Shown here: positions 38,303-48,694 of the stretch, one piece after another
How the letters are laid out: each line of letters starts with the position of its first letter
Numbering within the stretch: the first letter of the stretch is position 1
Assembly: GCA_016713125.1 (NCBI GenBank)
Contig: JADJPT010000005.1
Coordinates: 1 to 64,000, forward strand
Reading direction: 5' to 3'
Origin: Betaproteobacteria bacterium
GTDB lineage: Bacteria > Pseudomonadota > Gammaproteobacteria > Burkholderiales > SG8-39
DNA: 64,000 nt
Notes under the pieces: model-generated
Seen by the model: the letters and a program-made list of their open reading frames with translations, nothing else
What the model was told of the DNA's origin: nothing
Databases searched by the model: none
Made by a program: the position numbers and the translations under genes

Positions 38303-39989
38303 TCAACCATCCTGCAACTGTGCCTGCGCTGCGACCTGGTGCGCGGCATGCGCCTCGCCCGCGCCGCGCACGCGCGCGATCACGGCGTCGGCCCGGTCCG
38401 CATCCTCGCGGCCGCGCCAGGCCACGTGCCCGTCCGGGCGCACCAGCACCAGCGGCGCGGCGTACAGCCGGGCGATCTCCGGATCGGCGACGTCCACGGT
38501 CTGCAGCGGCATGCCGGCGCGTCGCGCGGCGGCGGCCAGCGCGGAGTCTGCCGAGTCTGCGGAGCCTGCGCAGGCGGCACCGAAGCGCAGCAGCACTCCA
38601 GCCGCGACCGTACAGGTCGAGCATGGAGCGGCCCAGCGACAGCCAGGCATGCAGGGCGCGGCAGCCCGGCCAGGTGGAGGGCAGGTACTCGCTAGGTTGG
38701 TCGGGCGGCTGCGGGGTGCCGTCGGGCACGATCACCGGCGAGTTCGCGTAGCGATAGCCCAGCTGCACGCCCAGGGTGTTCCATTCCTTCCAGCGCGTGG
38801 CGAGGATGGTGTCACGCAGTTTCGCGCGCACCGCCTCGCCCGCCGGACCATCGGCCTCCAGCAGCGGGTCGCTGGGCAGTTCGCCGTCGGCGGCGCGATT
38901 GCTGGCGGCTTCCTCGACGTTGCGCACGCCGATCGGGCGGCGCTCGGCGTCGTAGCTCTGCAGCAGGCGCTCGCCGCCCCAGCCGGAGAGCACGGCCTCC
39001 AGCTTCCAGCCCAGGTCCACGGCATCGCCGATGCCGGTGTTGGCGCCGAAGCCGCCCTTGGGCCACAGCATGTGCGCCGCGTCGCCGACCAGGAACACGC
39101 GCCGGTTGCGGTAGGCGCGCGCCACCACGCGGTGTCCGGACCAGGGCTGGGCGCGGATGATCTCGACATCGAGCGTGTCGCCGAAGGCGTCGCGCGCACG
39201 CACTCGACCGGGTCCAGGGTCTCGGCCTCGCCGGGCTGCACGTACAGCGAGAGCCGCCACAGGTCGCGGCCGTTGACCGTGGTGAGCGAGGAGCGGTGGC
39301 GCGTGCTCATGGTGAGGAACTGGCTGGCGGTGCCGTGCGGCTGGCGCTTGAGCAGGTCCTTCGAGCGCAGGTAGATGCCCAGGTTGTGGCCTTCGGCGAA
39401 CACGCCGTCGAACTCGATGCCCAGCGCGCGTCGCACGCTGCTCTTGGCGCCGTCGCAGGCGGCCAGGTAGCGGCTGCGCACGCGGATGCGCTCGCCGGTG
39501 GCGGCCACCACCAGCTGCGCCGTGACGCCCTCGGCGTCCTGTTCGAAACCCTCGAGCCGCCAGCCGTACTCGAGCTGCACGTGCGCGTGGCTGCGCGCGA
39601 ACTCGCGCAGCATCGGGTCGAACCAGACCTTGGGGCAGAAGGCGGCCGTCTCCGGGCTGTGCGTGCCGGCCCGTGCGCGCGCGCTGGCGCTCGAGTCGCG
39701 CTCGAAGCGCGCCAGCAGGTGGCCCATCAGCCGGTGCAGAACACCACGTTGCGCGGGTAGTCCTGCGGAAAGCCGGAGGCGTGTGCACGCGATCGGCGAT
39801 GCCCCAGCGGCGCAGGTGTTCCATGGTGCGCACGAAGATCGCCTCGCCGGCCGGGAACACCACCGAGCCGTCGCCCTGGTCGATCACCAGGCAGGGCACG
39901 CCGCGCCAGCCCAGTTCGCAGGCCAGCGCCAGGCCCACCGGTCCCGCGCCGACCACCAGCACCGGGGTTTCGATGCTGCGCACGCTCAT
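38303..39989 (-). CDS. FAD-dependent aromatic hydroxylase (phenol 2-monooxygenase/MhpA-like), at least four frameshifts
   Basis: Class A flavoprotein monooxygenase of about 560 codons. The FAD fold reads TPVLVVGAGPVGLALACELG, then YLAACDGAKSSVRRALGIEF (DG motif) and VFLVGDAAHMLWPKGGFGAN (GD motif), with a thioredoxin-like C-terminal domain ending PLVLVRPDGHVAWRGRE. Frame changes lie near 39781, 39736, 39195 and 38605. By family it hydroxylates a phenolic ring using NAD(P)H and O2. The start overlaps the VOC gene stop (ATGA). Together with VOC and FAH genes it forms a hydroxylation, cleavage and hydrolysis set. Confidence 0.87.
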
Positions 39990-40600
39990 GACGGGATCTT
40001 GACCAGCTCGGCCAGCGGCACGCCGCTGCGATAGCGCGCGATGTACTCGTCGGCGTCGATCTCGATGCCGGAGGGATTCTTCCTGTAACCCTCGGAGGTG
40101 AAGAAGTCGCGGTACTCGGCTTCGGTGACGAAGTTGCTGGCCGAGAGTTCGACGATGTTCCGGTCGGGATCGCGATAGTAGAAGCTGGTGCCCGGGCCGT
40201 GGTTGGCCATGCGGTGCGGCAGGATGCCCATCGACTTCAGGCGCTCGTAGCGCGTGAACAGATGGTCCATGGTGGCGTTGCGAAACTGCATGTGGTGCAG
40301 GCCGGGCTCGTTGCCGGCCGCGTCGCCGGTGCCGGGCACGTCGAAGATGGCGACGATCTGCGCGTAGGGGTAGTCGAGGTGCACGCGCATGAAGCACAGG
40401 CGCATGTCGGTGGCGCGCTCCTGCTGGCCGGGCGCGGCCTTCTGCGAGCCGCCCTTGGGGATGTGCTCGAAGAACGGCGCCACGCCGAGCACGCCCTGAT
40501 ACCAGGGCTTGAGCTGGTCGTAGCGCGCGGTCTTCAGCACGATCTCGCTGATGCGCATGGGGGGCAGGTCGAGGTTCAGGTTCAGCATGCGATCGCGCAC
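39986..40600 (-). CDS. VOC-superfamily extradiol-dioxygenase-like protein
   Basis: A 204-residue protein with MRISEIVLKTARYDQLKPWY, the metal-type histidine in GLHHMQFRNATMDHL and the late glutamate in DPDRNIVELSASNF. This is the layout of one-domain vicinal oxygen chelate dioxygenases and related catechol-cleaving enzymes, so ring cleavage is inferred from context. Starts at GTG 40600, ATG 40588 or ATG 40558 are all possible; no ribosome site decides. The stop overlaps the monooxygenase start by four bases. Confidence 0.82.
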   Translation of the reverse strand: MRDRMLNLNLDLPPMRISEIVLKTARYDQLKPWYQGVLGVAPFFEHIPKGGSQKAAPGQQERATDMRLCFMRVHLDYPYAQIVAIFDVPGTGDAAGNEPGLHHMQFRNATMDHLFTRYERLKSMGILPHRMANHGPGTSFYYRDPDRNIVELSASNFVTEAEYRDFFTSEGYRKNPSGIEIDADEYIARYRSGVPLAELVKIPS

Positions 40601-40690
40601 GCCGGGGTCGCTCAGGTTCGTGGGGTCTCCGCCGGGTAGGGGTTGCGGGGTGTGGACGGGCGTGCGTCGGGGCGCGGCGCGGGCCGGCGC

Positions 40691-41524
40691 TCAGCCGGCG
40701 ACGGGATTGCGCAGCACGCCGACGCCCGAGATGTCGATCTCGATGGTGTCGCCGGGCTTCATCCACAGCGGCGGCGTGCGCCGCGCGCCGACCCCGGCGG
40801 GCGTGCCGGTGGCGACCACGTCGCCGGGCTTGAGCGCGGCGAAGCTCGAGATGTAGCTGAGGATGCGCGGTATCGAATAGATCAGCAGGTCGGTGGTGGA
40901 GCGCTGCACCTCGCCGCCGTTCAGGCGCGTCACCAGGGTGAGTTGCGTGGGGTCGGGAATCTGGTCGGCGGTGACGATCCAGGGTCCGCAGGCGCCGCTG
41001 GCGTCGAAGTTCTTGCCGGCGGTGACCGAGTGCTTCTGGAAGTCGCGCAGGCTGCCGTCGTTGACGATGGTGTAGCCGGCCACGCAGGACAGCGCTTCGG
41101 CCTCGCCGATGCGGCTGGCCGGCCGGCCGATCACGACCGACAGTTCGCCTTCGAAATCGAAGTGGTCGGACACCGGCGGCTTGCGCATCGGCTGGCCATG
41201 CGCCACCACGCTCTCATGCGTGCGCAGGAACACCGAAGGCTGCGGCGGCATCTCGCGGCCGGTTTCGGCCACGTGCGACTTGTAGTTCAGGCCGATGCAG
41301 AACAGGCGCGCGCCGGCGGCCAGCGGCGTCAGCAGTTCGACCTCCTCCAGGCGGCAGTCGGGCGCGGTGCCGGCCAGCGCTGCGGCGCGTGCCTGGCCTT
41401 GCGGCGTGAGCCAGTCGGCCATGTCCCGGAGTTCGGGCGCGTGGCGGCTGAAGTCGACCACACCGTGTTCGGTGGCCAGGCCCAGCGCAATGCCGGCGGG
41501 CGTGCGGAATCGGATCAGTTTCAC
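40691..41524 (-). CDS. fumarylacetoacetate hydrolase family protein
   Basis: A 277-residue enzyme of the FAH superfamily, hydrolysing or decarboxylating a 2,4-dioxo product. The metal-binding pattern is FDFEGELSVVIG with E...E...D spacing, then CVAGYTIVNDGSLRDFQ and the end MKPGDTIEIDISGVGVL. GTG 41524 is chosen because GAGGAGA lies about seven bases upstream and the family N-terminus KLIRFRTP begins there, although the frame is open to 41641. It is the first gene of the minus-strand operon, directly after the operator region. Confidence 0.9.
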   Translation of the reverse strand: MKLIRFRTPAGIALGLATEHGVVDFSRHAPELRDMADWLTPQGQARAAALAGTAPDCRLEEVELLTPLAAGARLFCIGLNYKSHVAETGREMPPQPSVFLRTHESVVAHGQPMRKPPVSDHFDFEGELSVVIGRPASRIGEAEALSCVAGYTIVNDGSLRDFQKHSVTAGKNFDASGACGPWIVTADQIPDPTQLTLVTRLNGGEVQRSTTDLLIYSIPRILSYISSFAALKPGDVVATGTPAGVGARRTPPLWMKPGDTIEIDISGVGVLRNPVAG

Positions 41525-41590
41525 TGCTTGTCTCCTCGCCGTGGCGGCGTTGTCGTCGGGGTCGGTGCGGCTTGGAGCATGGACCCGTAA

Positions 41591-41634
41591 ATTGCATGCA
41601 GTCAGACTATATTGCATGCAATTTTGGAACGCAA
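41591..41634 (-). promoter_or_regulatory. FAH-operon promoter containing two phased TGCATGCA operators
   Basis: On the minus strand a -35 TTGCGT (41629-41634) and a -10 TATAGT (41606-41611) are separated by exactly 17 bases. ATTGCATGCA occurs at 41611-41620, inside the spacer, and again at 41591-41600, over the expected transcription start, 20 bases apart (two helical turns). This is the layout of a repressor site for the divergently encoded GntR protein. Confidence 0.68.
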
Positions 41635-41650
41635 GCGGCAAAAACTGGAC

Positions 41651-41656
41651 TAAAAT
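41651..41656 (+). promoter_or_regulatory. -10 box TAAAAT of the FCD-GntR gene
   Basis: TAAAAT lies 38 bases before the ATG at 41689, downstream of the operator pair. A further TGCATGCA at 41686-41693 covers the start codon, which would let the protein control its own synthesis. Confidence 0.45.
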
Positions 41657-41685
41657 GCACCCTGAATCAAATAATTCTTGGACAG

Positions 41686-41693
41686 TGCATGCA
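41686..41693. promoter_or_regulatory. third TGCATGCA site at the regulator start codon
   Basis: The same 8-bp palindrome as in the two upstream sites, spanning the ATG at 41689. It is a candidate autoregulatory roadblock site. Confidence 0.5.
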
Positions 41694-42509
41694 GCCTTCT
41701 GAACGGCAGGTTGAGAAAGTCACCCTGCAGCTGCGCCAGATGATCATGTCCGGCGAGTTTGCCCCGGGTGCGCGCATCGCCGAGATCCCGCTGGCCCAGC
41801 GCCTGGGCGTCTCGCGCACGCCGGTGCGCCTGGCCCTGGGTCTGCTCGAGCAGGAAAGCCTGGTGGTGAGTTCGCCGCGCCGCGGCTTCGTGGTGCGCGA
41901 GATCACCATCAGCGAGATCGTCGACGCGTTCGACGTGCGCGGCGCGCTGGAGGCGCTGGCCTGCCAGCGCGCGCTCGAGCACGGCCTGGACGGTGCGACG
42001 CGCGCCGCACTGATGGACTGCGTGGCCGAGGGCGACCGCCTACTCGCCAAGGGCCATTTCGACGAGGCGGACGCAAGCAGTGGGCGAGCATGAACGCGCG
42101 CTTCCACACCGCCATCGTGGATGCGGCGCGCAACAAGGCGCTGGCGGCCGCGCTGGAGTTCAACAGCCGGCTGCCGCTGGTGGCGGCCGGCGCGATCGCC
42201 TTCAACACGCAATCGCTGGACGTGTCCATGAACATGCAGGGCGTGCAGTCCGAGCACCGCGACATCGTCGACGCGCTGCTGCGCGGCCAGGCCGGACGCG
42301 CCGAGTCGCTGGTGCGCGAGCACGCCTTCAAGAGCCGCGAGAAGCTCAGGGCGCGACTCGAAAGCGTGCGCACGCGCCAGCAGGCGCAGGACGTGCCGGG
42401 CCTGCGCCTGGTCGTCGGCGAGGTAAATCTTCAACTTTTATTTTATGAAACCGGCTCCTGGAGCGGGTTTCATGTCGATCGTCTTGCCGAATTCGGCAAA
42501 CTAGCCTAG
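41689..42509 (+). CDS. GntR-family regulator with FCD domain, one frameshift
   Basis: Winged helix in residues about 8-70 (KVTLQLRQMIMSGEFAPGAR, LGVSRTPVRLALGLLEQESL, GFVVREITI), then an FCD ligand domain. An indel near 42075 moves to the frame MNARFHTAIVDAARNKALAA, VQSEHRDIVDALLRGQ and FKSREKLRARLESV. The end is uncertain: the frame runs to 42509 through a strong hairpin, while a TAA at 42424 in the first frame stands just before it and may be the true stop. It is divergent from the catabolic operon and is its likely repressor. Confidence 0.85.
42445..42473. terminator. bidirectional hairpin terminator
   Basis: ATGAAACCGGCTCC-t-GGAGCGGGTTTCAT has 14-base arms with one mismatch and A-run/T-run ends. 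It lies between the convergent GntR gene and the molybdopterin oxidoreductase gene. Confidence 0.7.
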
Positions 42510-44652
42510 GCGCGGCCGACCCGGCAGGGCAGGCCGCGCGTGTCGGCCGAGCCGCTGGCCGGATCGTAGGGGCCGGCGTAGGACAGCGCCGCGTTGATGT
42601 TCACGTCCAGCGCGCCGTACTCCGGGCCCGCGGCCTCGGGCAGCCACCAGCCCATGCCGGTGACCAGCACGCCGGGCGCGGTGGCCTCGGTGAGCGAGGC
42701 CCTGGCGCGGCAGGCGCCGGCGCCGCGCGGCGTCTCGAGCTTCACCCAGTCGCCCTCGGCGATGCCCAGTTCGCGCGCGGTGTCCGGATGCAGCTTGACC
42801 AGCGGATCGGGCGAGACCTTGCGCGCCCAGGCCTGCTCGCGAAAGCGCGGTGGTGGTAGGTCTTCTCGCGCAGGCCGGTCTGCAGCGTGTACGGATAGGC
42901 GGGGTCGCGCGCCAGCGAGGCGGCCGGCGGCACGCAGTCGGGCAGCGGGTCGAGGCCGGCGGCCTGCATGCGCTGCGAGTACAGCTCCACCTTGCCGCTG
43001 GGCGTCTTGAACGCCTGCGCGGCGAAATCGCCCAGCCGGTGCTCGAACTCGGCGTAGCCGCGTGCGGCCAGCGTCGCGAGGTCGAGGTCGGTGTCGCGCA
43101 CCAGGAATTCGTTGAACTCGCGCTGCGTGCGCCACGGCATGAACTTCGCGTCGGCGGCGCCGCGCGCGGCCATGCGCTGCACCAGGTCCCAGGCGATCTC
43201 CACATCGGGCCGCACCTCGCCCTGGCGCGCGGCGACGGCGGCGGTCCAGGTCACGCAGGGCGCGTGGCCATTGATCGACACGTCCTCCTCCTCCAGCGTG
43301 GTGGTCTTGGGCAGCACGATGTCGGCCAGGGCCGCGGTCGGATTCATCGAATGCGCGGCCACGGCGAGGAAGTCCAGCGAACGCAGCGCGGCCATGGTGC
43401 GTTGCGTGTCCGGATAGGTCACGGCGATGTTCACGCCGGACACGTACATGGCGCGCACCGGGTAGGGCTTGCCGGTGAGGATGGCGTCGATCACCGTGGG
43501 GTTGTGGCAGGCGGTCTGCCAGCCCTGCGGACCGGCCCACAGCGGGTACTCTGCCGCGCCCAGCGTCCGGCGCGCGACCTCGGGCGGCAACTGGAAGGCC
43601 GGGTCGTGGATCAGGTCGAGGTAGGTCCTGAAGCCGCGCGGCCGCTTGGCGCGGCGGTTGCCGCCCGCGCGGTCGAGGTTGCCGGCGATGGCCAGCAGGC
43701 AGTGGAAGGCGCGGAAGGTCTGCACGCCGTTCGTCACTGCGTCGATGCCGTGGCCCGAGACGAAGCTGGCCGGGCCCTCGGCGTAGGCGAGCGCGGCGGC
43801 GAGGATCTGCCCGGCCGGAACCCCGCTGACCGCGCTGGCGCGCTGCGGGGTCCAGTCGCGCACGCGCTCGGCCAGCTGCGCATAGCCGTGCGTCCAGTCG
43901 CGCACGAAGGCGTGGTCGATGCGGTCCTCGGCGATCAGCACCTGCATCATGGCCAGCGCGATGGCCGCGTCGGTGCCGGGTTTCGGCTGCAGCCACAGGT
44001 CGGCGAGCTTCGCGGCCTCCGAGCGCATCGGGTCGAGCACCACGATCTTCGCGCCGCGCGCCTTGGCCGCCTTGATGTTGGCCCACTGCACCGGGTTGGC
44101 CGCGTGCGGGTTGGCGCCGACGATCAGCACGGTGCGCGAATTCTGCACGTCCTCGCCGTTGGCGATGGCCAGGCCGGTCACCATGTCGGACACGCCGCGG
44201 CAGCCGCCGCACAGGTCCTGGTTGATCAGGAAGTTGGGCGATCCCATGGCGCGCATGGCCAGCGCCACCACCGCGCCGCGCGAGAAGAAGGCGCCGCCCA
44301 CCGCCCCGGCCAGCGCCAGCGGCCCGTGCTCGTCGCGCGTCTTCGCGTAGCCCTCGGCCATGGCGTCCAGCGCGGCGTCCCAGGAGATGCGCTCCCAGCG
44401 GTCCTCGCCGCGCGCGCCGGTGCGGCGCATGGGGTGCGTGATGCGCGTCGCGCCGTAGGTGAGTTCGGGCAGTCCGCGGATGCCCTTCACGCAGAACATG
44501 CCGTGCGAGCCCGGGTGATCCGGGTTGGGGCCGATGCGCGTGACGCGTCCCTGCGTGACCTCGGCCAGCGCGCCGCAGGCGGTGGAACACTCCCAGCAGG
44601 TGGTGGGGACGGTGGCGGTGGCCGCGGAGGACGGAGCGTTGCGCGAGTTCAT
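42506..44652 (-). CDS. molybdopterin oxidoreductase (DMSO-reductase family), one frameshift
   Basis: Large catalytic subunit of about 715 codons. An N-terminal [4Fe-4S] site C19-x2-C22-x3-C26-x27-C54 (TTCWECSTACG and GMFCVKG) is followed by the bis-MGD domains (LIVGANPHAANP, ALADIVLPKTTTLEEEDVS) and a C-terminal MopB_CT region. A frame change near 42845 leads to REQAWARKVSPDPLVKLHPD and the end GLPCRVGRA. No Tat signal is seen, so it is probably cytosolic, like formate-dehydrogenase-related or acetylene-hydratase-like members. No partner subunit genes are adjacent. Confidence 0.86.
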
Positions 44653-44726
44653 GTTTCGAGACTGTGCCGCGCATCGGCGCATGTCAAGCTTGAGTGCGAA
44701 CCGCGCTTCGCGTAGCGTAGCGCGCC

Positions 44727-45661
<935 letters not shown>

Positions 45662-45665
<4 letters not shown>

Positions 45666-46975
45666 TGAATCCCGAACTGCGCCGCAACCTGTGGCTGGAA
45701 CTCTCGCTGCATCGGCTGATCGCCATGCCCGGCGTGCTGGCGCTGGTGTTCGGCCTGATCTACGCGCTGAACCGCGACGCGCCGGCCGAACCGCTGGCCA
45801 GCGCCTCGGCCATGCTGTTCGTGGCCATCTGCATCGTGTGGGGCACCCTGCATGCGGGCGATGCGGTGATCGCCGAGGTGCGCGGGCGCACCTGGGACGG
45901 GCAACGCATGTCGGCGGTGGATCCCTGGCCGATGACCCTGGGCAAGCTGGCCGGCGCGACGGTGTTCGCCTGGTACGGCGGGATCCTCTGCATGCTGGTG
46001 TTCCTGGCCTGTTCGCCGGAGATCTCCGCGCCGCAGATCGCCGGCATGCTGGTGGCCGGGGCGCTGCTGCTGCAGGCGCTGGCACTGGTCGGCGGCATCG
46101 CCGCGGCGCGCAAGGGCGTGGTGCGCTCGGGCCCCGGCGGCTGGGCCGTGGCGGTGCTGTTCCTGGTCGGCGGCCCTTCGGTGGCCGCCTTGTCCGGCAA
46201 CGAGGAACCGGTGCTGTGGTGGGGCCGCGAATGGGCGCGCGCCGATTTCATGTTCTGCACCCTGGCGGTGTTCGCCGCCTGGGCGGTGTTCGGCGCGCAC
46301 CGCCTGATGTGCCAGGAACTGCAGGTGCGCACGCTGCCCTGGGCCTGGATCGCCTTCCTGCTGTTCCTGGCCGGCTTCGTCTCGGGTTTCGCGATCCGCG
46401 CCAGCGACGCCTGGTCGCAGGTGCGCAACGTGCATTTCGCCGGCGCCCTGGTGGTATCGCTGGCCGCGGTCTACCCGCTGCTGCTGGCCGAGGTCTCGGC
46501 GCCGATGGCCCTGCGCCGCGTGTTGTTCAGGCTGCGCACCGGCGAGCGGCGCCGCGCACTCGAGGAGGCGCCGCTGTGGCCGCTCACGCTCGCGCTGGCG
46601 GCGCTGTTCACGCTGCTCACCATGCTGGTGGCCGGCGGCAGGCGCGCCGAGGGCGAACTGTTCGCCGCCGTGCAGCTCGCGCCCTTGCCGCTGCTGCTGC
46701 TGGCGGTGCGCGATGCGGCGATCTTCATGTGGTTCTCGTTCGCCGCGCAACCGCGCCGCGTCGAGGCTTCGGCGGTGCTGTACATGGTGGTGCTGTACGG
46801 CCTGGTGCCGGCCATCCTGCGCGCGATGGATGCGCGCGCGCTGGCCGACCTGGTGCTGCCGCCGTTCTGGGATCGTCCGGGGTATGCGGTGGCGGTGGCC
46901 GGGGTGCATGCGCTGCTGGCGGTGGCGGCCGCGGTCTGGCGCTGGAAGCGGAACTACGCGATACGCGCAGAGTGA
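45662..46975 (+). CDS. ABC exporter permease
   Basis: A 437-residue membrane protein with about ten or more hydrophobic segments and no recognisable EAA loop, as in ABC-2-type exporters. Segments include MPGVLALVFGLIYALNRD and an AEVRGRTWDGQRMSAVDPWP loop typical of this group. It is translationally coupled to the preceding ATPase. What it exports cannot be told. Confidence 0.78.
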
Positions 46976-46986
46976 GAGGTGAACGC

Positions 46987-47745
46987 ATGGCGATAGGCGC
47001 ATTGATCATCGGCGACGAGATCCTCGTCGGCAAGCGGCAGGACAAGCATTTCGGTTTCTTCGTCGGCGCGCTGGCGCGGCGCGGCCTGCGCGCGGATTTC
47101 TGCGAGTACCTGGCCGACGACCCGCCGCGCCTGCAGGCGGTGCTGGCACGCACCTTCGCCTCGGGCGACATCGTGTTCAGCTTCGGCGGCATCGGCGCCA
47201 CCCCGGACGACCACACGCGCCAGTGCGCGGGGGCGGCCCTGGGCGTGCCGCTGCTCCTGCATCCCGAGGCGCAGGCCGAGATCAGCGCGCGCTTCGGCGG
47301 CGAGACCACGCCGCAGCGCCTGAAGATGGGCGAATTCCCGCAGGGCGCGGCGATCATCCCGAATCCGGTGAACCGCGTGCCGGGCTTCTCGATCCGCAAC
47401 CACCACTTCGTGCCGGGTTTCCCGCAGATGGCCTGGCCGATGGTCGAGTGGGTGCTGGACACGCACTACCGGCACCTGCACAACACGCATGCGCTGAAGG
47501 AGGCCTCGATCTACGTGTTCGAGGCCGGCGAGAGCCAGCTTGCCGACCTGATGTATGCGATCGAAGCGAAGTGGAAGCAGCTGAAGCTGTTCTCCCTGCC
47601 CACCATGGGCAAGGACGGCAGCCGCGGCCACATCGAGCTGGGCGTGCGCGGCGAGCCCGGCGAGGTCGCCGCGGCCATGGTCGAGATCCGCGCCGAGATG
47701 GATAGGCGCGGGCATCCGTATCGCGAGACCCTGGAGCTGAAATGA
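46987..47745 (+). CDS. CinA-like molybdopterin-binding (MoCF) domain protein
   Basis: A 252-residue protein with the MoaB/Mog-like fold: IGALIIGDEILVGKRQDKH at the N-terminus and IVFSFGGIGATPDDHTRQ, the competence/damage-inducible CinA N-terminal pattern. The nicotinamide-deamidase domain of full CinA is missing, as in many proteins annotated as molybdopterin-binding. Enzymatic role unknown. It starts 11 bases after the permease gene and ends at a strong terminator. Confidence 0.82.
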   Translation: MAIGALIIGDEILVGKRQDKHFGFFVGALARRGLRADFCEYLADDPPRLQAVLARTFASGDIVFSFGGIGATPDDHTRQCAGAALGVPLLLHPEAQAEISARFGGETTPQRLKMGEFPQGAAIIPNPVNRVPGFSIRNHHFVPGFPQMAWPMVEWVLDTHYRHLHNTHALKEASIYVFEAGESQLADLMYAIEAKWKQLKLFSLPTMGKDGSRGHIELGVRGEPGEVAAAMVEIRAEMDRRGHPYRETLELK

Positions 47746-47769
47746 AAAACCCCGCGCTCGCGGGGTTTT
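47746..47769. terminator. bidirectional rho-independent-type terminator
   Basis: AAAACCCCGC-gctc-GCGGGGTTTT has perfect 10-base arms directly after the CinA-like stop. Its A/T ends allow use from both strands, so it also closes the minus-strand phasin region. Confidence 0.85.
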
Positions 47770-47945
47770 CAGGACTTCTTCTTCGCCTTGCCGGCGGGCT
47801 TTTCGCCTTCGGCTTCTGCACCGGGGGCTTGCCCTTCGGGGCTTGCCGGCCGCGCGTCTGGCGGCGGCGCGTCGCGCGAGGTTCTTCGCGGGCGCCGCTT
47901 TCACGGCCTTGCCTGCGGACTTGCGCCGCGTTGCGGCGCGTCCGC
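47770..47945 (-). other. Lys/Ala-rich sequence downstream of the phasin gene
   Basis: On the minus strand the translations are strongly basic: KAVKAAPAKNLARRAAARRA in one frame and GEKPAGKAKKKS before a TGA near 47771 in another. No start codon with a ribosome site is seen. It may be a frameshifted basic C-terminal tail or a small histone-like gene. I cannot decide. Confidence 0.4.
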
Positions 47946-48488
47946 TCAGGCGGCTTTTTTTGCTTTGGCCAGACCCTTCACCGTTTCGGTGGCCGCGGCG
48001 ACGTTCGCTTCGGCGATCTCGGTGGCCTGCTTGGCGACCTTGTTCATGCTGTCGTAGGCCGAGTTGGCGGCGGCGAGCATGGACTTGACCGCGGCGACGG
48101 CGACATCGGAACCGGCCGGCGCGTTCTTGCTGGCCTTGTCGAGCACGGAGACGAAGTTCTGGTTCCAGTCGGCGATGCGCGACTCGGCCAGCTTCGACAG
48201 TTCGCCGTTGGTCTCGGTGGCGACTTCGTACACGTTCTTCGAGAAGGCGATGGCTTTCTCGAGGGCGGGCTGGGAGAAGGCCTGCTGGAGGGCGGCGAAT
48301 TCCTGCACGTCCTTGGCGCCGACCAGCGCGCGGGTGTTGGCGATGGACTCTTCGAACACCGACTTCACGGCGGCGGCCTGCAGGTTCGCGAGCTTTTCGA
48401 AAGCGGCGAACTGGGCGGCGGCCACGGACAGCACGGCGTCGACGTTGGCTTTGTTGGTGGCAGCGATCTGCTCGGGGGTCACGTACAT
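47946..48488 (-). CDS. phaP: phasin (polyhydroxyalkanoate granule protein)
   Basis: A 180-residue, helix-rich, Ala-rich protein that coats PHA granules. The family pattern is present: MYVTPEQIAATNKANVDAVL, FAAFEKLANLQAAAVKSVFE, LQQAFSQPALEKAIAFSKNV and an amphipathic Ala/Lys C-terminus. ATG 48488 has AAGGAG about eight bases upstream. The adjacent AT-rich stretch (48600-48665) probably holds its promoter. Confidence 0.9.
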   Translation of the reverse strand: MYVTPEQIAATNKANVDAVLSVAAAQFAAFEKLANLQAAAVKSVFEESIANTRALVGAKDVQEFAALQQAFSQPALEKAIAFSKNVYEVATETNGELSKLAESRIADWNQNFVSVLDKASKNAPAGSDVAVAAVKSMLAAANSAYDSMNKVAKQATEIAEANVAAATETVKGLAKAKKAA

Positions 48489-48694
48489 GGTGGAACTCCT
48501 TGTCTCGTTAACTTGCGATGAGTTGCTTGCGGTTTTCGTGCGTATTCGGTACTGGGGTTTCAGGACGCGTTGTGCGTCGCAACAATTGAAATTCTAGCAC
48601 TTTTGTGCAGTGCGTCAAGAATTTTTTGGATGAAGTCCAAGCTGTTGTTATATAATAATAAAAAGTGGGCCATCCGGCCCGGATCGGCGGGTGA

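Noticed and set aside
37605..40766. Single minus-strand open frame of over 1000 codons across the receptor, monooxygenase and VOC genes
   Set aside because: It strings together parts of three separate genes and their out-of-frame stretches because of indels; the true starts and overlaps of the individual genes are clear.
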